From Proteromonas lacertae (taxonomy: Eukaryota; Sar; Bigyra; Opalinata; Proteromonadidae), in NCBI GenBank assembly GCA_002245135.1, contig NGBS01000874.1, forward strand, positions 124,001-188,000: a DNA stretch of 64,000 bases. Direction: 5' to 3'. Position 1 is the stretch's first letter; every line of letters starts with the position of its first letter. A program made the position numbers and the translations under genes. Shown one piece after another: positions 25,988-37,800 of this stretch. The notes beneath the pieces were generated by a model, which saw only the letters and a program-made list of their open reading frames with translations, did no database searches and had not been told where the DNA came from.

Positions 25988-26623
25988 AGTATATAATATA
26001 GTTATAGTATATATAGGTGATGAAATATGAGCATATTTAAATGATGAACAAATATAGTATATAATATAGTTATAGTATATATAGGTGCTGAAATATGAGT
26101 ATGTTTAAATGATGAACAAATATAGTATATAATATAGTTATAGTATATATAGGTGCTGAAATATGAGTATGTTTAAATGATGAACAAATATAGTATATAA
26201 TATAGTTATAGTATATATAGGTGATGAAATATGAGCATATTTAAATGATGAACAAATATAGTATATAATATAGTTATAGTATATATAGGTGCTGAAATAT
26301 GAGTATGTTTAAATGATGAACAAATATAGTATATAATATAGTTATAGTATATATAGGTGATGAAATATGAGCATATTTAAATGATGAACAAATATAGTAT
26401 ATAATATAGTTATAGTATATATAGGTGATGAAATATGAGTATGTTTAAATGATGAACAAATATAGTATATAATATAGTTATAGTATATATAGGTGATGAA
26501 ATATGAGCATATTTAAATGATGAACAAATATAGTATATAATATAGTTATAGTATATATAGGTGATGAAATATGAGCATATTTAAATGATGAGCAAATATA
26601 GTATATAATATTGTTATAGTAAG
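25988..26623. repeat. 68-bp minisatellite, about 9.3 copies
   Basis: The unit is exactly 68 bp: anchors ATGATGAACAAATATAG recur at 26041, 26109, 26177, 26245, 26313, 26381, 26449, 26517 and (as ATGATGAGCAAATATAG) 26585. Two variants alternate: A with GGTGATG and GAGCATATTT, and B with GGTGCTG and GAGTATGTTT. The order from the left is A B B A B A A/B-hybrid A A. The first and last copies are partial. There is no coding frame. Confidence 0.95.
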
Positions 26624-27526
26624 TGCAATAATTTTCTAATTTTTATATTGTAATACTAATTTCTGTTTTAAAATAAGGGGAAATAAGAGAAAAGAACAAT
26701 ACTGCGCAAATAAGAGCAAAATCGTTCGAAATAATTGATCGCCAAATCAAAAACTAGTCCCACCATGCATATGTATTTTATTAGGCTAAACTTGGCTCAT
26801 TATATTACTTTCAATTATGATCTAGTTCGTGAGAAAAATAATTTCTAAGAATTCCAGGTCCCCATTTTCAATTTTTTGGCTCTTTTCACCCATTTTGAAA
26901 TGATTTTTAAAACTAATTTTACTAGCTCTTAAAAGAAAGTTATTGTTTAATATTATGAAAATAAGCAATGTTGTAACATAATTTAATCATTAGTTGCCAT
27001 AATATCGAGAAATACATCAAATTTTTGATTAATTACCTGATTAGGTAATTTTAATCTAACTACGTCAGCATAAAGTTCAATCTATGACTCATACTGTGAT
27101 GTAATTTTTTTAGTCTAATTCTTTATAGTTGTTGAGAAAAACAACTTCAAAGTCACAAAAAAAATAAAAAAATACTTAGAAAATTTCTTATAGTGTAATA
27201 CACAAATATACATCTGTGTATTAGCGTATTTATGAATATAAGAATAATAGAAGGTTGATTTTTAGTTGAAAATGACAAAAATGTATTGCGGAATATATTT
27301 AAATGCAGATAAGAAAATAATATTAACATCACATATTCTAAATTACTGAAAACCAGTTCAATAGTATTCATAAACAACAATTCATAATCATTATAACATG
27401 AATATAAATTTATTTTACTGCTACCACTTTCCTATCATTCATAAAATCAATATAAACATGTCCGAATTTAGGGACAAGGCCTTTAATTTATTCATGCCTT
27501 TTAATCATTAATTTCATTATTGAAAT
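26624..27526. other. Non-coding AT-rich interval upstream of eS10
   Basis: No open frame, RNA gene or repeat that I can support. The eS10 promoter should lie at its right end. Confidence 0.5.
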
Positions 27527-28063
27527 ATGTTAGTTCCAAAGAAAGATCGTATTAACGTTTATTCCTACTTATTTAAGGGTATATTTTACTTCCTAATAAC
27601 ATTGTTTAGAGGGAGTTATTTGCACAAAGGATGATGTAAAGTCAGAAGTAAAATTAGGAAATGATGTTAATGAACATCCAATCATCTGCAAAAATTTATA
27701 CGTATTTCAATCAAAATATCAATTGTAGGTGATCAAACTTCTTCAATCCTTATGTTCAAGAGGTTACGTCAGAAAACAATACTCCTGGTATTATTTTCAT
27801 TTAATACAATATTTAGGAAGTGGTATTACTATTTCTTAACAGAAAGTGGTGTTAATTATCTCAGAGAATTTTTACATTTACCAGCTGATGTTGTTCCAGA
27901 CACACAAAAAGTCACACCAGCAGTGTATATTTATTTGTAATTATTATAATTTAATAATAGTGCTGCTCAATTAGCTCAAATGAAAGAAGGATATGAAGGT
28001 GGTGATAAATCTGGATTCAGAAGAGAAAAGGGAGGATTTGGAAGAGGTAGAAGTCAAGAATAA
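27527..28063 (+). CDS. RPS10: 40S ribosomal protein eS10
   Basis: Five exons (27527-27578, 27610-27701, 27729-27787, 27817-27924, 27961-28063) give 137 aa. Diagnostic stretches: MLVPKKDRINVYSYLFKEGV, LLQSLCSRGYVRKQYSWKWY, YYFLTESGVNYLREFLHLPA and a basic Gly/Arg tail (FRREKGGFGRGRSQE). eS10 lies on the head/beak of the small ribosomal subunit near the mRNA entry. Length is close to the usual 140-165 residues, with a shortened C-terminal RG tail. Four introns of 27-36 nt in so short a gene illustrate the intron density here. Confidence 0.95.
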
Positions 28064-28179
28064 ATGTTGTAGAATATAATACAAGATAAAGGCATGATTT
28101 TTATTATGTTTTGGGCTAATTGGTTTTTATATTCTACATAAAAAACAATAAATATATTTAAATGACAATTTAAAAAAAA

Positions 28180-28666
28180 TTACAGATTTCTTCTACGATC
28201 AAAATATGGAATCAGCCTATATGAACAGCCAGGACATCCTGCATACGTCAATAATACCACTATAATAGCATACAAACCTGGTATAACTGTAATAATAGAT
28301 ATTATAAAGAAGAAAACTTGAGCACTCTCTTTCACATAGAGTGAAATAACAAATATAACCTAGATAAATAATATGTTGATAAAAATAAAGGTGTATATAC
28401 AATTGAAGAGATAAATAATATACAACCAACAACAAAAGTTCTCCATGGGAAGTTTGCGGGTTTAGTAACACTTCTATTAGATTTTGCCTAGATTATTATA
28501 CAACTGAAAATACATGAACAAGCCTGGGTTGAGTAGATGACACACTAATTCTTGCTTCTTCTGTTTTAGCGAGACTAATAGCTTGAGATTCTCTTCTATT
28601 TACATGAATTACTTTTGCTTCATCACCACTATTAACAACTGGTAGAGGTACAGTTAGATCTGACAT
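28180..28666 (-). CDS. TMEM230/TMEM134-like two-TM protein
   Basis: Three exons (28666-28514, 28487-28401, 28359-28180) give 139 aa. A hydrophilic N-terminus with an LARTEEA-like stretch (SLAKTEEARISVSSTQPR) leads to NFPWRTFVVGCILFISSI (TM1), a short loop, and FFFIISIITVIPGLYAIIVV (TM2). The end, CPGCSYRLIPYFDRRRNL, matches the TMEM230 C-terminus pattern (PGfY.....y....gY.y..IP.fD). TMEM230 proteins are found on endosomal and secretory vesicles in animals. It converges with eS10. Confidence 0.75.
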
Positions 28667-28738
28667 AGATTATTTTGGATTAATAAAAATATATTCGTTT
28701 TACTAAATATAAAAAACTTCTTTTAATCATTCCTCATT

Positions 28739-29500
28739 ATGCAGTATAGTGGTGGATATGTAAATGCTGCGAACATTGCTCCCGTTCAAGGTATAATCAT
28801 TAACACTAGTTATATAAATAGTTTATGGTAATGTTACATCTCTTGATAATTCTCAACCAATTACATATATAAATCCAACCGACAAATGGAGTGTTCTACC
28901 GATATATCTTCCTTTAAGTAATGAACTAGGTGTTATAGTATATTTATATCAACATCAATAGAATATAACAGCAAAAGATATGAGAAAACTATTTTATAAA
29001 CAATTAATAGATTTATCGATAATTGGATTGGTATTTTCCATAGAATGATTATTTATATATATATAGTTGTTAGTTATAGTTAGCATTAGTTTATGTGGAG
29101 CATTTTATGATCCAATTTTATTTGTAGGATATATATTCTGTATACCATATCTCTCTCTAATAATTAATTCTTGTATGTTCATTACAATAAGATGGTTAAA
29201 AATGGTATTTAGTTATTTATTTTCATTTGTTCATAGTATGAGACGATATTTCAAGTAGTTGATTTTTTGTTTTATCTAGCAATGTTTGTTGTTATAGTTA
29301 TGGAGTTATTTAATGTGATTTTAAAATATTCTACATTGCTAACTGCTTTTATTTCTGTATTTGCACTTAATAATGTAGTTGATGTATGAATATAGAATGT
29401 TTATTTACTCATATAGTTGTCCATAATGTCTATTCTTAAGAAATTGCTTGTATGTGAGATGACTAGTCCTTTTATAAACAGTAATCCTAATATTAATTAA
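28739..29500 (+). CDS. Small multi-pass membrane protein, unknown (cluster member 1)
   Basis: Six exons (28739-28790, 28822-28937, 28962-29030, 29067-29204, 29237-29383, 29417-29500) give 201 aa. A polar N-terminus (MQYSGGYVNAANIAPVQVYG) is followed by at least four hydrophobic segments: around LLVIVSISLCGAF, PILFVGYIFCIPYLSLII, FLFYLAMFVVIVMEL and STLLTAFISVFAL. Family is not recognised. Together with the next two genes on the same strand it forms a run of small proteins with a polar N-terminus and several TM helices. Confidence 0.65.
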
Positions 29501-29592
29501 ATGTTTTATGTATATATTAAGTTTTGATGTTTATACAGTCAATACATCTACAAATACACTTTAATACACTCTTATCTTTCTTTTTTTATTTT

Positions 29593-30222
29593 ATGAATAA
29601 TACACAGAATCAAAATGTTGCGACATCGGTTGTTATTATACAACAGAATGGGCAAAATGTTGCAATACCTATTCAGACTGTAAATCAGTCTTATCCAAAT
29701 AATAATGCTCCTGTTATAGTTCAAGGAATCCCAGTAGGACAAAGTATTGACCAGACTCAATACACAATAAATCAAGTTCAACTTCAACCGTTAGAAGTTG
29801 TTTCTCACGTTAATCCGGAATCTACTGAATCAATTATAGATAAAATAACAAACTACTGTATATACAATATAATAGGAAATGTTGTCTTAACAATACTACT
29901 CATATTTCAGTCATATTATTTCATTTCAGCAGCAGTATTTTGTGTAATGCCAATAGTTGCGATTATATTATTTAAGTCAAACAAGCAGGTGAAATATAGA
30001 ACTTCATATTTCTTATATATGTCCTACTCTATTTCAGCACTTGTTCAAATATTTTTCAGTTATAATATATTCATATACTTTATTAACAATCTTTTTAATA
30101 CATACACTTGCATTTTAATGTTTGCAGTATTTTCATTAAGTGTATTTTCTTCAGTACCACCCAAACAGATAGGAAAGTATTGCTTAAAAGTCATGCCTAA
30201 GATTAATATTATTGAAAATTGA
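29593..30222 (+). CDS. Small multi-pass membrane protein with Gln/Asn-rich N-terminus (cluster member 2)
   Basis: Single exon, 209 aa from MNNTQNQNVATSVVIIQQNG, ending in TGA. An earlier in-frame ATG at 29524 would add 23 residues of poor-complexity sequence and is less likely. The cytosolic-looking N-terminus contains NAPVIVQGIPVGQSIDQ, a motif repeated in the next gene (NVIVQGIPVSEP). Hydrophobic segments follow (NVVLTILLIFQSYYF, AAVFCVMPIVAIILF, SALVQIFFSYNIFIYF, CILMFAVFSLSVF). Function unknown; probably a tandem paralogue of its right neighbour. Confidence 0.65.
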   Translation: MNNTQNQNVATSVVIIQQNGQNVAIPIQTVNQSYPNNNAPVIVQGIPVGQSIDQTQYTINQVQLQPLEVVSHVNPESTESIIDKITNYCIYNIIGNVVLTILLIFQSYYFISAAVFCVMPIVAIILFKSNKQVKYRTSYFLYMSYSISALVQIFFSYNIFIYFINNLFNTYTCILMFAVFSLSVFSSVPPKQIGKYCLKVMPKINIIEN

Positions 30223-30310
30223 TTATTTGATATATATCTATTTATTGTTTAAATTTTTTTTGTTGGAACAATTATCATAACTATTACCGTTTCAGATTAT
30301 ATTTTTTTAA

Positions 30311-31179
30311 ATGAATTGTCCTATCGATTCTAAGCCATTTAGAGTTGATACAAACGGCGATAATAGATATTTAGATCATAATAAAGAAGAACAAATACAA
30401 GGTGTATCAATAATTCAACCTGCGGTTTTTAATGGGAAGGAGGGATATGTTGTTGTTAATTCAGAGTCTAGTGTAAATATCGTGGATGGTCAACCGATAG
30501 GGGCTCTCCCAGTTAATGTAATAGTTCAAGGTATTCCAGTTTCTGAACCTCATCATGACTTTACAGTTAAATCAATGTCAATTGATGATGATGTATCAAT
30601 ATTATATATGATTTATAATACTATGTATTATAGAGTAAGAAAAATATAGAAAAAATGAGAAAAGATTATAACAAAACACTGTATCTAGTAAATTCCGTTG
30701 TTATTGTATGGCATCTATTATTAAATATTGATGAATAGATATATTACATTGTGTGCGTAGTAATTATGGCAAGTTATATATCAATTTATGCAATGGTTTT
30801 GCTGATTTTGATTTTACCTTCAGTTTCATATATGATTCATTCAAAGATTCATTCATTCCTTTCAGTAAGAATATTAAAAGTGTATTTATACGTTACATTA
30901 TTTTTTGGCACATTTTCTATATCTTTTTTTTCCTTTTTTTTCACTATCAATTTATGTATTCTTTAATTTCAAATTTAAAACATTTGTTTGGCTATTGTTT
31001 CATTGATGTTCTTCTTAGTAAAAGATATGGATGTATCGTCATTCGTAATTCAGTTTATTTTTTCTATTATTTCAATACTTATTATTGGATGGTTAGGTAA
31101 AAAGTATAGTCAGTATATAAAATTCGAAAAATCTCATATGCTGCAATTCAGTAGATCAAGATCAAATATTTCACAGTAA
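30311..31179 (+). CDS. Small multi-pass membrane protein (cluster member 3, VQGIPV motif)
   Basis: Four exons (30311-30592, 30634-30705, 30739-30955, 31019-31179) give 243 aa. The N-terminus (MNCPIDSKPFRVDTNGDNRY) is polar and contains NVIVQGIPVSEPHH, shared with the previous gene. Hydrophobic segments: NKTLYLVNSVVI, MASYISIYAMVLLILILPSV, LYVTLFFGTFSISFF, VIQFIFSIISILIIGWL. The third intron (63 nt, 30956-31018) is one of the longest seen here. The short tail ends FSRSRSNISQ. No known family. Confidence 0.65.
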
Positions 31180-31349
31180 TAATGAATGTGAACATTACAT
31201 TTGTCTTTTAAGTAACTGAATTTAATAATTATTTATGAATTAGTTTTTTATTGGATTATTCTTTTATTCCAGACAAACATTTATATAATAATAATAAAAA
31301 AAAAGAATAAAAAATATAAATAAATGTATCTACTGCTTAATGATTTTAT

Positions 31350-31752
31350 CTAATGAGTTGAACGAGGAGATCTAGAACGAGGTCTTGGTGAAAATTGTCC
31401 AGTCAATTCACGACTCATTCTAGTTGAAGTACCAAAACCATAAGATGGTGTGGTTGGTCTTTGTGATTCACTTTGATGGCCAATTCCTGGCTTAGCAATG
31501 AAATCACACTTCTTAGTTAATGTGTTTAATGGCATATCTTTCTTATCTTTACCAATAGTGAAAGCTGGCTATAAATTAAGAAATAAATAAATATAAAAAT
31601 ACTTCATTCTTTCTTGGACTAGAACTTCTTCTTTCTCCAATTTCTGAATGTAAATCATAAGCACCTGGACCTGGGACTGGCTTATGTCTCACAAGATATG
31701 GAACTCTTGGTTGTACTGGTTGTAAATCACCTACAAATTCTCTATTTGCCAT
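31350..31752 (-). CDS. SHIPPO/STPGR-repeat flagellar protein
   Basis: Two exons (31752-31603, 31568-31350) give 122 aa. It begins MANREFVGDLQPVQPRVPYL, then VRHKPVPGPGAYDLHSEIG and, across the intron, PAFTIGKDKK. The PGPGAY..(n)..PAFTIG arrangement is the SHIPPO (STPGR) repeat found in ODF3/CIMAP-type proteins that line microtubules of flagella. The C-terminus is basic and Ser/Arg-rich (FSPRPRSRSPRS). It is short, with one clear repeat. Confidence 0.75.
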
Positions 31753-31938
31753 CTTAATAATGAAATCTATATTTTAATATTAAAAATGAGTGAAATACTC
31801 TCAAAAATTGATTTTAGAATAAAAGAAAAAACTGTTTTTTTAATTTTAAACTGTCATGAAACGGATATATAATAAAACAGTTTGAAACGAATAGATTTTT
31901 TGAAAAAATAAAAAAGAAAAGAAAAGTATATAATATTA

Positions 31939-33349
31939 TTAATGCTCATTGTCCAACAATGTTTTCTTTGACTTCTTTTTATTCTTTCTCTCTTTCTTAC
32001 ATTTTCTTATCATATACATTATTGACACAATTACATACAACAATGTACCTCCACAAATAACTCCAATAACAACATATTCTGTCTTTGTCACTGTATAACC
32101 TCTAGTATATCCTATAATCTCAAATTCAGTGCTATTAGTCAACAAACATCCCAAAAATTTATACGATTTATCATCATAACTTTGTTTTATCTCATTACCA
32201 TCACATTTTACACCCATTGGTTCGGTTTTATTAAATATATCAGCAGTAATCGTAGAAGTATTGAAAAAATTACAATATAATTTATAAGATGAAGATTCAT
32301 TCACACAAGTTTTCCAATCATATTTAACATTTCCTTCAGCATTCCAAACACTTCCACTTAATTTCATTTTTATTCCATTCATCACTAACTTTGGTTTTTG
32401 AGGAGGTGGAGGAGTTGGTGGAGTAGTAGGAGTAGTTGGTGGTGGTTCAGTAGTAGGAGATGGACCTGAAGTTGTAGGAGAATTTGTTGTTGGTGGATTA
32501 GTTGTTGGTTTATCACTTTTTTGAATATATGCAAATCCAATTTTATTTTTTGTATTATCATTATATACTACACATCCAAAATAAGTATAATATGTTGAGT
32601 TAGTTGATTCTGATATTGAATTTCCATAACAGTTTATGTATTTACCATTATTAGTTCCAATTGAATCTTTGGTTGGTGTATAAGATGAAAATTCGCATTG
32701 ATACCTATAATCATTATGAACACTATTACAATCATCCCAATTTATATATTTCATTGTTCCTGATACAGATAATTGACTTTCCTCGGAGAATGTTAAATCA
32801 GTCATATCTAATTCTATTTCCTTAGGTTCTGGACCTTCCGTTGTAGGTGGATTAGTTGGTGGATTAGTTGTTGGAATATCTCCACCTCCTTGTTTTGAGT
32901 ATTTGAAACCAACTATATTCTTGTCAGCTGATTCAAACACTATACATGCAAAATATATATTTGATTTACTGGACGTTGTTCTACCTATATCATTACCATC
33001 ACAGGTAATATCTTCTCCTGATAGAGTAAATTTATCTTGTGTTGGTTCGTCAGCAAAAAATTCACATTGATATTTATAATCACTCTTCTCATCTTCACAC
33101 GAACTCCAATCAGGATATTCTATATTTCCTTTCAATTGCCAACCTGATTGATAATAATCTTCCCATTTCAACATTACTCATATCAATTTCCACTGAAGAA
33201 GCTTTGATAGAGTTAGATTTTACCTTTTTCAGATTTATATTTGATAGTTCTGTTTGTATTTTATAAACTTTACTGCCCTTAAGGTTTAATGCAGCTACGC
33301 ATGAAATAATGCTAACTATTAAAGTAAATATAATTATAAAATGTTTCAT
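31939..33349 (-). CDS. Type I surface protein with three Cys-paired repeats on mucin-like linkers
   Basis: About 469 aa, no intron. Signal peptide MKHFIIIFTLIVSIISCVAA; three homologous modules of about 90 residues, each with W..C.....Y.YqC.F....T.D, then C.G..I and a hydrophobic GC.v strand (around 32900-33180, 32520-32820 and 32100-32400); linkers rich in Pro/Thr (NPPTTNSPTTSGP; PPPTTPTTPP), likely O-glycosylated; one TM helix (VVIGVICGGTLLYVIVSI); and a short polybasic tail (RKCKKERKNKKKSKK). One +1 step is needed near 33165-33170, where DMSN must continue as VKWEDYYQSG to complete module 1. It is a plausible surface coat or adhesion protein. Confidence 0.75.
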
Positions 33350-33543
33350 AATATAATGGATGACGAGAAAAATGAAATTAAAAAAAAACTCAAGCCAAGA
33401 TTTGTGTTTATATTTTAAAATTTTATGATTTTCTTCTTATAGAAGTAATTAATTGCCTAAATATAATCAGAATTGTATTTATTGCACTTTATTTCAGCTT
33501 TATAGATTATAAAATTTCAAATACATTTTTTTGATTGTATTTA

Positions 33544-34520
33544 ATGATTCCTTCACGATCTCTTGAACAAATTACTAAAACAGTATAATGAAACGATTGT
33601 GAAACCATTTAGATTGGTAGAAATGGATATAAATGTTTAAGTGAATTGAATATCAAAGAATATTACAATGATAGAGATTATATTGTTATTAATAAAGTAT
33701 ACTAGTTGATTATTTGCTATTTAAAGCCATATGATTTGAGATTAGAAGGTGATTTTCCAGTAACTTTAGAAAAGTATTTAAAAACGAAATATCCAGAAGA
33801 TACATATTCATGGATTCATAGATTAGATTATGGTATAATTATATTTAATATTTATTTCAAATATATAGCAACATCTGGACTTTTATGCATTGCAAAGAAT
33901 CACAAGTATATACATTTTTATCTATTCTTATTATTATTAGTTCTGCTTCTACTGGTTGCAAATTATTCCGTGAACGTCGTGTTATTAAGAAATATGAAGC
34001 ACTTATATTAGGTCATGTCACAAGTGAGTCTTTAATGGCATTAGATTTGAAGAAAATAGCTTGGGATTATACAATTAATAATTTGATTGATAAAAGTGAA
34101 TATAATCCTGAAAAAATAAATGTATCATTGAATTATGATAAAATGAACAATAAATTCCAAATTTCTTGTAGTTTAACTCAAATGAAAGATGATTTTAGAG
34201 TATTTGTTGGAACTAGTGATTATAAAGGTAAATCAGCTGTAACTGATTTTATTTTAGGTGAACATTCAGAATATTTAGGTTATCCAACAACACATGTAAC
34301 TCTATTTCTTCATACAGGCAGAAGACATCAGTTAAGATTGCATATGTGCTGTTTAGGATCACCAATAATTGGCGATGGAACATACGGAATTGAAAAAAAC
34401 ACTACAACAGCAATATTTCCTAGAATGATGTTACATTCATCTTATTTGAAGTTACTGTTTAAAGAATCTGAAAGAACTGGAGGTGAAATGGAATTTTCAA
34501 GTGATCCTTTGTTTATATAG
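33544..34520 (+). CDS. RluA-family pseudouridine synthase
   Basis: Five exons (33544-33582, 33613-33696, 33727-33832, 33869-33905, 33941-34520) give 281 aa. The catalytic motif HRLDYATSGLL, carrying the nucleophilic Asp, is assembled across an intron. Further family motifs: IVINKPYDLRLEG, KYEALILGHV, VTLFLHTGRRHQLRLHMCCL and GSPIIGDGTYG. RluA-type enzymes isomerise uridine in rRNA, tRNA or snRNA; without an S4 domain this looks like the RPUSD1 type. The intron at 33697-33726 ends AAG. It lies divergent from the surface-protein gene, 194 bp between the starts. Confidence 0.85.
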
Positions 34521-34816
34521 AAGAGGAGTATAACTAATCATTCATTTAGATTAAATTCTAGATTTTAAGATATTAAGGATGTATATAAAATGTTTATTGG
34601 AGTATAAATGCAACTTTTATGCTATATTTCTTTCTGGTTAACAAGAAAAATGACAAAAATAAAAAGGGGCATATTTAAATAGGAATTATACTCATATAAA
34701 GCCTCATTTTGAGAAAAACAGTTTTTAAAAACCATCGTTTTAAAGTATATAATATCTTCTAAATCCTGTTTATTTATATTAAATTAGGTTTTATTACTGA
34801 TTATTGACGAGTTTTT
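34521..34816. other. Intergenic region before the dynein gene
   Basis: No open frame or RNA gene seen. It should contain the terminator of the pseudouridine-synthase gene and the dynein promoter. Confidence 0.5.
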
Positions 34817-37800
34817 ATGGCAGAGAAAACTGAAAGGGTATATTTTCTAGATTTATTTGAATTATAGCCAGATGATGTGAGATTTAACTGGATTGGTGAC
34901 ACTATCCGTGCATCATTTCCACAAATTGCAGAGAATAAATTCCCCAAAATGTTTATTACTGGCATTAATGTGTATGATATTTTTGTTTTTCATTTATAAC
35001 TGTATATATAGTCAAACAATCATGGCATTTTTGAACACCCCAGATCAATTCTCACTTTGCGTATGTGGTGATTTGACATTTACAATTAGTAAGTTAATCC
35101 CAAAGAAAATATCTCCAAGATTACATTATATCATATTCTTAAAACACAGAAACGGTAAAATTACCCCAGAAGCTTACAAACAAGAAATTAGTGTTTTAGA
35201 AATGCAAGGTGATAGTTTAGAATTTATAGGCACTTGCTTAAGAGAAATTTACATTCCACTATTACAAAACATCAAGAATCACGAAGGATGGGGAGAAGTA
35301 GCTGTTAAAGAAATCATTGAGAAATTACACTCCTTCTTATCAAGTGTCAGTATAATGGGTGGTGAAAAAGAAGGTCATCCATGTTTACCATTACCACCTT
35401 CCAATATCTTAGATTCATCAAACCCAGCAAGCAATAAAGATATTATTCATTTATTAGAAAGTTCAATTGTTATTTGGAGCAAACAGATAAAGACAATATT
35501 ATCACAAGATCCAGAAAGTCAAATGAAAAAAGGTCAACATCCAACACCAGAGGTAGAATTAGAGTTTTGGAGAAATAAGAATAACAATTTAAATACAATC
35601 TACAAACAATTAGAAAGTGATAATATTAAGAAAGTATTGATCATTTTAGATCAAGCTAAAAGTACTTATTGTACACCATTTATGAAGTTAATAAAAGAAG
35701 TTGCAGCAGCAAGAGAAGAAACTAATGATAATGTGAAATTCTTAAGACCATTAGAGCCTTGGTTAACAAAGTTAGCAAAACCAGCAGATTTCCCAGAGTT
35801 AGCCAGTTATTTCAGACCAACAATGTGCACAATCTTAAAGATATGGCAAAGATCACAATATTACAATACTCCATCCAGATTAATAGTATTAATGAGAGAA
35901 ATCTGTAATGGTTTGATTGAACAAGCCAGAGTTTATATTAGTGGTGCTGATATATTCAAGTTTATTGAAGATGAAGAAGCTGGTACTGCTATAATGAAGT
36001 TAAAGAATATTATTAAATTATGTGCAACTTTTGAACAAGTATTCCATGATTATAAAGCTTCAGCATTATCAGAATGTCCAGATAATCCTTGGAATATATC
36101 CAATAATGCAATATTCTTAAGATTAGATAGTTTCTTAGAAAGATGTAATGATATCTTAGATTTAACACAAACCATATTATTATTCTCTAAATTATCAAGA
36201 ATAGAAATAGGTGGAACTAAAGGCAAAACACTTACAACATCCATCTTACAAATCCATTCAGATTTTGAAGCTGCAGTTGAAACTATCAAAGGAGTTCCAT
36301 ATGATATAATGGATGTAGGTGTTAAACAATTCGACGATGATTTCTACGAGTTCCAATGTCATATTAAAGAGTTAGAAAGAAGATTAGCAAGTGTATTAAC
36401 TCAAGGATTTGATGATTGTCCTACATTGAGTGGAAGATTCAAATTATTCGATTCATTTGAAGGTATTATTGAAAGACCAATTGTGATGGATGAATTAGAG
36501 AAGAAGTATTTAGATTTAATCCAATCATTCCATAAAGATGTAAAGACTGTTCAAGAGTTATTCTTAACTGAAAGAGATGATCCTCCAATTTCAAACAACT
36601 TACCACCTGTTGCTGGTGCTATCTCATGGTGTGAAGCATTATTAGAGAGAATCCAAGGACCAATGGATTCATTACAAACATTAAACAGAGGTATCTTAGA
36701 AAGAGAAGAAGTGAAAGAAGTTACAAAGATATATGAAGTGGTTGTTGATAGTTTGAAAGAGTATAGAAAAGACAAGCTTTTAGCTTGGTGTGCTGATGTA
36801 GATCAAACTAGTCAATCTAAGTTGAAATTACCATTATTAAAAAGATCTGAAGATAAAACATTACAAGTCAACTTTGATCCTGAATTAGTAAGATTATTAA
36901 GAGAAGTGAAATATTTCTTATTATTGAAAGAAGATGTTCCAAAAGAAGCATTATCAGTCTATAGAAAGAATGAAACATTTAGAATTCAAAGATCTAATTT
37001 AGATATTATTGTTGATATGTATAATAGAATAGTCAAAGAATTAATACCAGTGGAAGAACCATTGATTCATTCACATATGGAAAAAGTAGAATCAACCATC
37101 AAGAAAGGTATTGACAGTATGAGTTGGCAATCAAGTGGTATTGATTCATTTATTAGTGAATGTAAGAGTGTAGTAGGTAAAGCATATGAAGTATTATTTA
37201 CATTAAAAGGTAACTTGGATAAGATCCAGAAGTTATTAAAGGAATGGGCTGAAAAACCAATGATTGAAAGACATAGTAAACCAGTTACACCTGAAGATTT
37301 TGATGAAAGTTATACCATATTAATAAACAAGAAATATGAAATTATCAAGAAGAATGGTGTTGATATTCATAACTTATTAAAAGATAGTAGTAAAACTGTT
37401 CAAGGTAAATGTGAACCAGAAGATTGGAAGAATTATGTAGAATATTGTAATACAATAGTAACTGATGGATTAGTGAATGTAACTATGGTTTCATTACAAT
37501 TCATCTATGACCAATTAGATTTAGAAAATATACAAAAGATGGATAAATTACCAATGTTAGGAGATTGAACTGGATTTAAGAGCACCAGATGCAGTTTATA
37601 TTCCATCTACTGAAGAAGGTAAAGGACCAAGTGTTAAAGATATTGTCAATAAATGGATTGAAGATATGATTAACATTGGTACATTATTCAAACAATTAGA
37701 ATCAACAGGAGATTATGCAGATTCAATTAGAAACAATGAAACAGTAAAGAATATGTTGGAGAAGATTATTACAACAATTGATAGTACAAATCAGAAATGT

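Noticed and set aside
25988-26623. CRISPR-like or satellite-RNA array
   Set aside because: The whole 68-bp unit is repeated with no variable spacers, in a eukaryotic context; it is an ordinary minisatellite.
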